A stretch of DNA of 8,952 nt from Thermoplasmata archaeon (GCA_030042955.1 JASHYQ010000081.1:1-8952); one strand, 5' to 3'; positions 1 to 6,398 are shown, counted from the stretch's first letter. Notes: generated by a model from the letters alone, not told the origin. Translations and numbers: made by a program.

Positions 1-1
1 C

Positions 2-1546
2 CTGAGCCCTAGGACGCCCCCGACGCCCGAGGAGATCCATCGCACCAAGCTCGACGCGATCCGAGGGGCCGGCTCGGGCCCGATGCCGACGAACGTCGAC
101 TGGATCCGGTCCTTGCCGGCCGAGCAGCAGGCCCGGTACGCCGGCTCGGTCCGCCGACGACCGTCGCGCACGCTCTCGGGGGTCGCGGTCGTCGCCGTGA
201 TGACGGCCCCGGCCCGTTGTCCCCACGGCCGGTGCACGTACTGCCCCGGGGGGGTGGAGAACGCGAGCCCCCAGAGCTACACGGGGGAAGAGCCGAGCGC
301 GTTGCGCGGTGCTCAGTTCCACTGGGACTCCGAGGCGATCACCCGCAGTCGCCTCGAGAACCTGGAGGCGATCGGCCACCCGACGAGCAAGGTAGAGGTC
401 ATCGTGATGGGCGGGACGTTCCCGGCGCGGCCCCGCTCGTTCCAGGAGGGGGTGCTCCTCGGGATCTACGACGGGTTGAACGGCGTCTCCTCGCCTACGC
501 TCACGGAGGCGATCCACGCCAACGAGCGCGCCGAGCACCGGATGGTGGGTCTCACGGTGGAGACCCGGCCGGACTGGTGCGACGGACGCGTCCTCCCGTT
601 CCTGCTGGACGCCGGTGTCACCCGCGTGGAGGTCGGGGTCGAGTGCCTGCACGAGGAGGTGCTCGAGGCGGTCGGCCGGGCCCACGGCGTCGGGGACGTG
701 GCCCTCGCAAGCCGCGAGACCCGCGACCGGGGTCTGAAGGTCGGCTACCACCTGATGCTCGGTCTACCCGGGATGGACCCCGAGCGGGACCTCGCCGATT
801 TCCACCGTCTCTTCGACGACCCCGAGTTCCGACCGGACTTCCTCAAGATCTACCCGACCCTCGTGCTGCCCGGGACCGCACTCTTCGACGATTGGAGGGC
901 CGGACGCTACCAGCCGTACGACACCGAGACAGCGGCTGACCTCCTGGCGCGGATGAAGGCCGCCCTCCCGCCCTGGGTCCGGATCCAGCGGATCCAGCGG
1001 GACATCCCCTCTCGGCTGATCGCGGACGGAGTTCGCACCAGCAACGTCCGCGAGCTCGCCCTGGCCCGGCTGGCCGAGGAGAGCCGGGCCTGCCGATGCC
1101 TCCGGTGCCGAGAGGCGGGCCGCCGCGCCTCCCCGCCCCCCGGGTCCTTCCGCATGTTCGAGACCGAATACCTAGCCTCCGACGGTCGGGAGGTCTTCCT
1201 CTCCTTCGAGGAGCCCGAGACCGACACGGTCGCCGGCTTTCTTCGACTTCGCTTCCCTTCCGACCGCACGACGGGAGGCCTTCCGGCCCCGGTCATCCGG
1301 GAGCTGAAGGTCGTGGGTCGGGAGGTCCCGGTGGGGACCCCGGGGGGTGGTCCCGCCGAGTACCAGCACCACGGTTTCGGCCGGGCTTTGCTCGCGCGAG
1401 CGGAGGAGAAGACCCGGGAGGCCGGATTCGACCGGATCTTCGTGACGAGCGCGGTGGGGACCCGGGAGTACTATCGGCCGCTCGGCTACGCGGTGGACGG
1501 GCCCCACATGGCGAAGCCCCTCTGCGGCGTCGAGGTCGGCGGATGA
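2..1546 (+). CDS. elp3: Archaeal Elp3, tRNA uridine(34) modification enzyme (5' truncated)
   Basis: Elp3 is a radical SAM enzyme fused to an acetyltransferase-like domain that uses acetyl-CoA to build the carboxymethyl-type group on U34 of tRNAs. Residues are numbered from the in-frame ATG at 83. The iron-sulfur cluster cysteines are C46, C51 and C54 in CPHGRCTYCPGG. MGGTFPA (109-115), ETRPD (160-164) and RIQRDIP (303-309) are family motifs. A cysteine-rich linker, ACRCLRCREAG (336-346), matches the Elp3 zinc site. The C-terminal GNAT domain shows the acetyl-CoA loop QHHGFGRALL (428-437) and REYYRPLGY (461-469). The frame stays open leftwards to the window edge, and residues before the ATG (EEIHRTKLDAIRG) resemble the N-terminal region that precedes PTN in archaeal Elp3. 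I therefore treat ATG 83 as internal and the gene as cut by the edge. Some usually conserved positions differ (GVEC for GVQS, GRAHG for RGHT). Family assignment is very secure. Confidence 0.96.
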   Translation: MSPRTPPTPEEIHRTKLDAIRGAGSGPMPTNVDWIRSLPAEQQARYAGSVRRRPSRTLSGVAVVAVMTAPARCPHGRCTYCPGGVENASPQSYTGEEPSALRGAQFHWDSEAITRSRLENLEAIGHPTSKVEVIVMGGTFPARPRSFQEGVLLGIYDGLNGVSSPTLTEAIHANERAEHRMVGLTVETRPDWCDGRVLPFLLDAGVTRVEVGVECLHEEVLEAVGRAHGVGDVALASRETRDRGLKVGYHLMLGLPGMDPERDLADFHRLFDDPEFRPDFLKIYPTLVLPGTALFDDWRAGRYQPYDTETAADLLARMKAALPPWVRIQRIQRDIPSRLIADGVRTSNVRELALARLAEESRACRCLRCREAGRRASPPPGSFRMFETEYLASDGREVFLSFEEPETDTVAGFLRLRFPSDRTTGGLPAPVIRELKVVGREVPVGTPGGGPAEYQHHGFGRALLARAEEKTREAGFDRIFVTSAVGTREYYRPLGYAVDGPHMAKPLCGVEVGG

Positions 1547-1571
1547 CGACCGCGCGCCCCCCGCCGCAACC

Positions 1572-1577
1572 CTATAG
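1572..1577 (+). promoter_or_regulatory. TATA box for the small Cys-rich gene
   Basis: CTATAG lies 26-31 nt upstream of the ATG at 1603, inside a very GC-rich stretch. The same hexamer sits at almost the same distance (25-30 nt) from the start of the SRPBCC gene. This spacing fits an archaeal TATA box driving a leaderless mRNA. It is inferred from sequence and spacing only. Confidence 0.5.
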
Positions 1578-1602
1578 GGCCCCGGCGCCCCGGGGGGACC
1601 CG

Positions 1603-1797
1603 ATGCCCCGCCGGACCGCGGGAGAGCCGGAGCCGACGACCCCCAACCGTCACCGCTGTCGGTGCGGCCACTTCCCCACCGACCACATGGTCGTGACCCC
1701 GGTCGGCGCGTCGGGGAACTTCCGTCTCGACCCTTCGGGACCGTGCACGATCTGTGGCGAAGGCGTCTGCCGGAAGTTCACCGCCGGCGGCGGATGA
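1603..1797 (+). CDS. Small Cys/His-rich protein, probable zinc binder (64 aa)
   Basis: I do not recognise a named family for this 64-residue protein. It has C19-x-C21-G-H23 with H28 following, and then C48-x2-C51-x4-C56 before a final KF. That layout resembles small zinc-ribbon-like proteins of the type CxCGHxxxxH...GxCxxC...CxxF seen as hypothetical proteins in many prokaryotes. Structural zinc binding is therefore likely, while the function is unknown. An alternative in-frame ATG at 1543 overlaps the elp3 stop codon (ATGA) and would give 84 residues, but the extra stretch is Pro/Arg-rich and contains no motif. A TATA-like CTATAG 26-31 nt before the ATG at 1603 favours the shorter form. If 1543 is used, the gene would be translationally coupled to elp3. 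It ends 15 nt before the end of the convergent SRPBCC gene. Confidence 0.7.
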   Translation: MPRRTAGEPEPTTPNRHRCRCGHFPTDHMVVTPVGASGNFRLDPSGPCTICGEGVCRKFTAGGG

Positions 1798-1812
1798 GCG
1801 GGCGTTGTTCGG

Positions 1813-2268
1813 TCAGCCGTAGGCGGCCTTGAGCAAGTAGTCCCGGAGAAGGGCCAGCCGCTCGTCCCAGAGGTGGAAGTGCCAAGAGCGTGCCGCCTCC
1901 CACGCCTCCCCGCCCTCCCAGCCGGAGTGCTCGAGCGTGATGTCGATCCCCTCGGGCGACTCTTGAAGGCGGACGTAGACCTGCGTCTTCGGGGCGGGCC
2001 GGTTCATCAACGCGTCGAACTCGGGTGGTGCCTGCCAGGAGAACCCGAGGTCGAAGTTCGGGGTCATCTGGCGGACCTCCCCTCGGCTCTCGAACGCTAC
2101 CGGCGTCTTCCAGCCGAGCCGGTAGATGCCGCCTACTCGGGGCTCGACCTCGGCGGTGTCGCAGAGCCATCCGGAGAGCTGCGCGGGGTCCGTGAACGCA
2201 GCGTAGATCATGGGGATGGGAAGGGGCACGGTGACCTGGATCAGGATTGGGTCGAGGGTTTCGTCCAC
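1813..2268 (-). CDS. SRPBCC-fold protein, AHSA1-like (151 aa)
   Basis: This is a START/Bet v1-fold (SRPBCC) protein of the type related to the C-terminal domain of Hsp90 activator Aha1. The fold makes a hydrophobic cavity; members of this bacterial and archaeal group mostly have unknown ligands. Visible hallmarks are the N-terminal strand and helix ending in the family-typical AAFTDPAQLSGWL (23-35), the central VGGIYRLGW (45-53), the strand TLEHSGW (111-117), and a long C-terminal helix from about 122 to 148 with WHFHLWDERLALLRDYL. Length is normal for the family. The start is a GTG, chosen because it gives the usual short lead into the first strand and because a TATA-like CTATAG lies 25-30 nt upstream. 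The next in-frame Met (20) would remove the first strand. It is downstream of the RidA gene but probably has its own promoter inside that gene's end. No signal peptide. Confidence 0.88.
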   Translation of the reverse strand: MDETLDPILIQVTVPLPIPMIYAAFTDPAQLSGWLCDTAEVEPRVGGIYRLGWKTPVAFESRGEVRQMTPNFDLGFSWQAPPEFDALMNRPAPKTQVYVRLQESPEGIDITLEHSGWEGGEAWEAARSWHFHLWDERLALLRDYLLKAAYG

Positions 2269-2292
2269 GGGTTTCCGCTCGGGCGTCCGGGA

Positions 2293-2298
2293 CTATAG
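2293..2298 (-). promoter_or_regulatory. TATA box for the SRPBCC gene, overlapping the RidA stop codon
   Basis: On the minus strand CTATAG occupies 2298-2293, which is 25-30 nt before the GTG start at 2268. Its last three bases are the TAG stop codon of the upstream RidA gene. Spacing fits a leaderless archaeal transcript. Assignment rests on sequence and position only. Confidence 0.6.
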
Positions 2299-2736
2299 GC
2301 TTTCCGCGGGGGGCGCGCGACGAGCTCGGGGCCGTCGCCCCCCGCCTCGCGCGGAAAGGACGGCGTCGACCTCCACCTCGACCATCGCGTCCGGAAGGAT
2401 CAGCTTGGAGACCTCGACCATCGTCGCCGCCGGTCGATGGCCCCTAAAGAACTCCCCGTGGGCTCGGCCGTACTCCTCGCTCCGCGAGATGTCGGTCACG
2501 AACATGCGGGTCCGGACCACGTCCTCGAGGCCTCCTCCGGCCTCCTGGAGAGCCCGTTCGACGATTCGGAGCGCTTCGACCGTCTGCCGGTACGGGTCCC
2601 CTTTCCCGAGTACCGCCCCGTCCGGTCCCACGGAGATCGTACCGGCGACAAACACCTGGCGTCCGACCCGTACGGCCCGCGAGTAACCGTACCGAGATTC
2701 CCATACCGCGCCGCTCGAGACGAGTTGCCGGACCAT
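2293..2736 (-). CDS. RidA/YjgF-family protein lacking the usual catalytic arginine (147 aa)
   Basis: RidA-family trimers hydrolyse reactive enamine/imine intermediates in the classic members; many other subfamilies have unknown roles. The family pattern is clear: GYSRAVRVGRQVFVAGT (17-33), YRQTVEALRIVERAL (49-63), GLEDVVRTRMFVTDI (69-83), and RPAATMVEVSKL (101-112). In canonical RidA the last motif is PAR-x-x-VEV, where the arginine binds the substrate carboxylate. Here that position is Ala104, as in Rid subfamilies not expected to have the imine deaminase activity. After the core (about residue 128) there is a 20-residue Gly/Arg/Pro-rich tail. The start is ATG; a GAGG 11 nt upstream could be a weak ribosome site. 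Divergent from the tRNA-Pro gene, with the SRPBCC gene 24 nt downstream. The substrate cannot be inferred. Confidence 0.9.
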   Translation of the reverse strand: MVRQLVSSGAVWESRYGYSRAVRVGRQVFVAGTISVGPDGAVLGKGDPYRQTVEALRIVERALQEAGGGLEDVVRTRMFVTDISRSEEYGRAHGEFFRGHRPAATMVEVSKLILPDAMVEVEVDAVLSARGGGRRPRARRAPPAESL

Positions 2737-2843
2737 CTACCCTGCATCCTCGGTCGGAGGAAGGGACGCGGGCTCAAATCGTAGGCTCCTCTCGCGCTCC
2801 CGGAACCTCCGGGGACGCGCCGCGATCGACCCCCGGGCGCACG

Positions 2844-2852
2844 TTCATATAG
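2844..2852 (+). promoter_or_regulatory. TATA box of tRNA-Pro
   Basis: TTCATATAG is the most AT-rich patch in this stretch and lies 27-35 nt before the first base of tRNA-Pro. That is the expected place for an archaeal TATA box giving a short 5' leader removed by RNase P. Confidence 0.75.
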
Positions 2853-2878
2853 CGAGGCACAGTGGGCGACCCTCGTCT

Positions 2879-2953
2879 GGGACTGTGGGGTAGCTTGGTC
2901 CATCCTTCGGGGTTCGGGACTCCGAGACGCCAGTTCAAATCTGGCCAGTCCCA
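2879..2953 (+). tRNA. tRNA-Pro (CGG)
   Basis: The sequence folds as a full cloverleaf without intron. The acceptor stem is GGGACTG with CAGTCCC (seven pairs) and discriminator A2953. The D arm begins GGGTAGC with the TTGGT loop. The anticodon stem is CGGGG/CTCCG with loop TTCGGGA, anticodon CGG at 2915-2917, and G37 as usual for proline tRNAs. The T arm is GCCAG-TTCAAAT-CTGGC. The CCA end is not encoded. It reads the CCG codon, which is frequent in this GC-rich DNA. Confidence 0.95.
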
Positions 2954-3007
2954 CTGCCATTCGCGGCGGCAGGCCCCCGAGGGGGGGCGGTGCCGCAGCG
3001 GAGGCAC
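2954..3007 (+). other. Three consecutive small hairpins downstream of tRNA-Pro
   Basis: Three perfect short inverted repeats follow the tRNA directly: CTGCC/GGCAG (2954-2958 with 2968-2972), GCCCCC/GGGGGC (2973-2978 with 2983-2988) and GTGCC/GGCAC (2990-2994 with 3003-3007). They lie between the tRNA 3' end and the end of the convergent MBL gene. They may mark transcript ends for one or both units. No T-run follows, so this is not a standard terminator. Confidence 0.35.
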
Positions 3008-3020
3008 GACGGAGTACTGG

Positions 3021-3689
3021 CTAGAACTTCTCGACCAGCTTACGGACGGCGGCCCCCCCATTCCGGAGGACTGGCCCCCCGTGGTAACTCATCAGGGAGT
3101 CGACGGACAGCTGGCTCATCCGGCGGGCGGAGATCTGGGCGGTCGGCGTGTGATGGGTGTACTCGGGCAGCGTGAGAACGACCCCGTCGCCCGCCCCGAA
3201 AAAGAGGTCGCCGGAGAAGAGGATCTTCCGCTCCGGCTGGTAGTAGGAGGTGTGCCCCGGCGTGTGGCCCGGGGTGTGGTAGGCGATGAGGCCCCCGGCG
3301 GCGTCGACTGTGTCACCGTCCTTCAGGACCTCATCCACGCGGAACGGCTCCGCGGGGGGAGTGCCCGGGCCGTCATACTTCGGCCGCTCGGCGATGTAGT
3401 CGGCCTCGATCCAGTGCGCGAAGGTCCGGGCCCCGGTCTTCTTCGCAAGGTGCTTCAGGGAACCGGTGTGGTCGCGATGGAGGTGGGTGATCAGGATTTT
3501 CTTGATCGAGCTCGGCTCGACCCGCAGCTTCTGGAGGTACGCTTCGACCTTCTCGTGGGCGCCGGGGAGACCCGTGTCGATCAGGGTCCAGCTGGCCCCC
3601 TTGTCCTTCACTAGGTAGACATGGGTCGTGAAGTTCGGGTCTGGGTCGATTCCGTCGATCAGGTGCACGCCGGGGAGAATCTCGCTCAT
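3021..3689 (-). CDS. MBL-fold metallo-hydrolase (222 aa)
   Basis: This is a metallo-beta-lactamase-fold enzyme, a hydrolase with a two-metal (usually zinc) site. Metal ligands are all visible: the H69-x-H71-x-D73-H74 motif in THLHRDH, H142 in HTPGHTPGH, the bridging D161 in SGDLFF, and H203 in SYHGG. The length and simple single-domain form match the broad glyoxalase-II-like or stand-alone MBL group. The substrate (thioester, lactone, phosphodiester or other) cannot be told. No signal peptide, so it is cytoplasmic. It starts at ATG 3689 and is divergent from the surface-protein gene, with about 140 nt between the two starts. It converges with tRNA-Pro. No clear TATA box is visible; CGATTTGAG at 28-36 nt upstream is at the right place and also occurs upstream of the RidA gene. 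Confidence 0.92.
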   Translation of the reverse strand: MSEILPGVHLIDGIDPDPNFTTHVYLVKDKGASWTLIDTGLPGAHEKVEAYLQKLRVEPSSIKKILITHLHRDHTGSLKHLAKKTGARTFAHWIEADYIAERPKYDGPGTPPAEPFRVDEVLKDGDTVDAAGGLIAYHTPGHTPGHTSYYQPERKILFSGDLFFGAGDGVVLTLPEYTHHTPTAQISARRMSQLSVDSLMSYHGGPVLRNGGAAVRKLVEKF

Positions 3690-3801
3690 GGGCTCCCAGC
3701 GGGCAGTTCCGGGAACCTCAAATCGGATTCGGGGCGGGAGGCGGGGGCGCTAGAGCACGCCGGGCCCTCCTCGAGAAACGTTCCCGATTGTACTCACGTT
3801 C

Positions 3802-3807
3802 TTATAC
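3802..3807 (+). promoter_or_regulatory. TATA box of the large surface-protein gene
   Basis: TTATAC lies 23-28 nt before the ATG at 3830, fitting a leaderless transcript. This argues against the in-frame TTG at 3788, because a transcript from this box would start after that codon. Confidence 0.65.
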
Positions 3808-3829
3808 CAGGACCCGCAAGGACGTGACC

Positions 3830-6322
3830 ATGTCCCGTCGTCTTTGGGCCTTGGCGATTGCCGTACTAATGATCGGGTCAGCTATCGCGGCGGCATCCGT
3901 CGCGACCCGCGAGGGCTCCGGGTCCTCCGGAGCCGCCCTGACCTCGGCCACGAGCTCCGGAGCTCGGCCAGCGGCCGGGATACTGGACGTCGCCCTCTTT
4001 GACGGATACGGCTACGAGACGGACGTCTTCTACTCCGGGACCTCGCCCTACTCCGAGATGTTTTTCGAGATCCTTGACACCGCCGGCGACCACGACGTGA
4101 ACTTCACGATCACTGACCCCAACGCCACCCGGGACGGGGTGGGCTCGCCCGCCTACCACATTGAGGTCCCCATCAACGCGACCACCTTCCTCTACAAATC
4201 CTGGCTCACCAACGTCCACTACGACCTCCCAGCCGCGCTCGTCTACGGGGGGATCTGGAACCTCACCGTCTCCGCCCCTCTCGCCGGGTCCCTGTTGCAT
4301 CCGTTCACCGTGGACACCTACTACCTCACCACGACCGCCACGCCGAACTCGGGCAGCGTCGTGCTCCCGGGGGAATCGGTGAGCTTCTTCTGGCAAATCG
4401 TCTCCGACCAGTACATCGACAGCGACTACGCAGGCCCCTACACCCACGTGACCAACCTGACCATGTGGGCGATCTACACGGGCTTCAACGGGACCGTCAA
4501 CGAGTCGATGCCCCTCCTCGCTCACGAGTGGACCTCGGTCACCATCAACCCGGTTGGGGAGATGTCGCTGACCATCCCCGACAACGCCACGCCGGGCTTC
4601 TACGTCGAGGTCGAACTCTACGCGACCGTCTATCTCAACGGGGACATGGTGGAGAACGAATCCGGGGCCGTCGACTTCCTGGTCGGGTTCCCGGCCGTCG
4701 ACTACGCCTACGCGTTCGATGAGCCCACGACCGGCTGCGACGAGAACTACGACGCGTTCAACGTCGGCCAGACGGTCTTCGCCTGCGCCATCGTCGGGGC
4801 GGCCTACGGGGATGAGTTCACGGCCGTCGGCGGCGTCGCGGTCAACATCCACTACACGAACGAAAGCGGCACCGTCACGGTCCCGGGCGCGCCGACCAGC
4901 CAGACGGCGAGCTCGACGGGAGAGATCTCGTTCTCCTTCGTAGCGACCTCCCCGCCGTTCTCGTGGACCTACTTCGGCTACCCGTACTCCAACAGCATCA
5001 ACTACACCCCGATCGACCCGATGGCAACCGCGTGGGCGGAGACTCACTACGACTACTGGTACGCCTACGACTTCTATCTCGAGCCTCCGGCCGCTACCGG
5101 GGACGTGGCCGTGGTACTCAACCAGGCCGTGTACTTCCCCGGGCAGACCATCAGCGCCACCTGGACGGTCGGCACCTCCAACTCCACCGTCACCGGCCCG
5201 CTGACCCCGGTCTATTGGGAGCTCGAGAACTACGACGGCGACATCATCGGCCAGGGAGCGATCACCGGCGGAGGGTCGACCGGCACCGCGACCGTGACCC
5301 TTCCCGCTGGATACCTCGGGGAGTTTGCCTACGGCGTCTTCGCGGAGAACGCGACCATGGTGTTCGCGGGCTGGGCCTACGGCGATGTGACGAGCCCGGA
5401 GCTCTTCATCAACCCGAGCTCGCCGAGCTACTCGCCCGGCGCGACCGTCAGCGTAGCGGTGTCGACCACGGGGACCGCGGGCGCCACGGGCCTCACGATC
5501 CATTACACGGTCGTGGCCTACTACTACGACGCCTCCGGCGACTACCAGAACGGAGGGGTGAGCCAGACGGGCTCCCTACTCAACGGCAGTTCGTTCACGA
5601 TCGCCGTGCCGAGCACGGACTCTCCGGCGTACTACGAGATCGAAGCGTGGCTCAGCTCGTCGACAGGAACAACGCTCGCTACCTCGTACTACGAGTTGGA
5701 GGAACTGAGCGGCTATGCCCTGATCCTCTCGCTCGCGACGAACTCGATGTACTCGGACGGCAGCTACCAGCCGGGGGAGACGCTCACCTTCGACTACACG
5801 CTCTCGGCCTACGGACCGACCAGCCTTCCGTCCGTGTACGACTACTACGCCTACCTCTCCGACTCGGTGGTCGGCCTGGAACATGAGGGCACCGGTAACT
5901 CGGGGTCGTTCCAGCTCACCATCCCGTCGAACCAGCCGGGAGGGACCGTCGAGGTCGAGATGGAGGTCGACGGCTCGGGCCTGAACGGACCGAACTGTGG
6001 CTACGACTACTGCTACGCCTACATCCTGTTCAGCGTCAACCCGCACCCGTCGGCGCTCGACCAGGAGCTCGTCCCGAACTCCGGGCTCACCGTCGGCTGG
6101 GTTATCCTGCTGGTCGTGATCCTGGTGGTCGCGCTCGTGCTGGCGCTGATGATCCGACGCCGCCGCTCGCCTCCCGCCGTCCCGGCAGGGTCCAGCATGA
6201 CAAGTCCGATGTCCCCTCCAGCCCCCGCACCGAGCGGAGGCGCACCCTCCGAGTGGAAGGAGCCACCGCCGTCAGGAGGCGGCCAGCCTCCGATGCCCAC
6301 CCCTCCTCCCGGGAGCCAGTAG
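3830..6322 (+). CDS. Large exported cell-surface protein with repeated beta-sandwich modules and a C-terminal membrane anchor (830 aa)
   Basis: I recognise the architecture but not a named family. Residues 1-24 are a Sec-type signal peptide (SRR, then a hydrophobic core ending near AIAAAS). The ectodomain (about 25-750) is rich in Tyr, Thr, Ser, Gly and Asp. It contains about 14 N-glycosylation sequons by eye and two close Cys pairs (C303/C319 and C723/C728), possible disulfides. A degenerate motif of the type Y-x-PG-[EQA]-[ST] recurs at P180, P437, P536 and P648, with a looser copy FNVGQTV near 311-317. Each opens a module of roughly 100-130 residues, resembling Ig-like or macroglobulin-type beta sandwiches. 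One membrane helix (about 755-775) is followed by RRRR and a 50-residue Pro/Gly/Ser-rich cytoplasmic tail. The start at ATG 3830 is set by the signal peptide and the TATA box; an in-frame GTG lies at 3824. Possible roles are adhesion or a structural envelope part. No enzymatic motif seen. Confidence 0.88.
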   Translation: MSRRLWALAIAVLMIGSAIAAASVATREGSGSSGAALTSATSSGARPAAGILDVALFDGYGYETDVFYSGTSPYSEMFFEILDTAGDHDVNFTITDPNATRDGVGSPAYHIEVPINATTFLYKSWLTNVHYDLPAALVYGGIWNLTVSAPLAGSLLHPFTVDTYYLTTTATPNSGSVVLPGESVSFFWQIVSDQYIDSDYAGPYTHVTNLTMWAIYTGFNGTVNESMPLLAHEWTSVTINPVGEMSLTIPDNATPGFYVEVELYATVYLNGDMVENESGAVDFLVGFPAVDYAYAFDEPTTGCDENYDAFNVGQTVFACAIVGAAYGDEFTAVGGVAVNIHYTNESGTVTVPGAPTSQTASSTGEISFSFVATSPPFSWTYFGYPYSNSINYTPIDPMATAWAETHYDYWYAYDFYLEPPAATGDVAVVLNQAVYFPGQTISATWTVGTSNSTVTGPLTPVYWELENYDGDIIGQGAITGGGSTGTATVTLPAGYLGEFAYGVFAENATMVFAGWAYGDVTSPELFINPSSPSYSPGATVSVAVSTTGTAGATGLTIHYTVVAYYYDASGDYQNGGVSQTGSLLNGSSFTIAVPSTDSPAYYEIEAWLSSSTGTTLATSYYELEELSGYALILSLATNSMYSDGSYQPGETLTFDYTLSAYGPTSLPSVYDYYAYLSDSVVGLEHEGTGNSGSFQLTIPSNQPGGTVEVEMEVDGSGLNGPNCGYDYCYAYILFSVNPHPSALDQELVPNSGLTVGWVILLVVILVVALVLALMIRRRRSPPAVPAGSSMTSPMSPPAPAPSGGAPSEWKEPPPSGGGQPPMPTPPPGSQ

Positions 6323-6338
6323 GGGGCGGAGCACTCCG

Positions 6339-6369
6339 GGACCAACCCCTTCCTCTCTCTTCTTGGTCC
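6339..6369. terminator. Hairpin between convergent genes, with a pyrimidine-only loop
   Basis: GGACCAA (6339-6345) and TTGGTCC (6363-6369) form a perfect 7-bp stem around a 17-nt C/T-only loop. It lies between the stop codons of the surface-protein gene (6322) and the convergent oxidoreductase gene (6399). The pyrimidine tract on the plus strand fits an archaeal termination region for the upstream gene. Use in both directions is inference. Confidence 0.5.
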
Positions 6370-6398
6370 GCCCTCGTGGGGTCGGACCTCCGCTAGGG

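Noticed and set aside
980..999. Direct repeat GGATCCAGC x2 in elp3
   Set aside because: It encodes RIQRIQRD, which corresponds to the conserved RIQRDIP region of Elp3, so it is coding constraint and not a repeat element.
2862..3614. A 250-codon plus-strand open frame running through tRNA-Pro and antisense to the MBL gene
   Set aside because: It covers a tRNA and the complement of a clear enzyme gene, and its sequence has no recognisable family features.
3788..3829. Upstream TTG start for the surface protein
   Set aside because: It adds 14 residues, several of them charged, before the signal peptide and would place the start codon upstream of the TATA box at 3802-3807.
3878..5503. A 541-codon open frame on the minus strand opposite the surface-protein gene
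   Set aside because: Its product is almost entirely Arg, Gly, Val and Asp with no family motif, and it mirrors codon positions of the well-supported plus-strand gene. It is a chance frame of GC-rich coding DNA.
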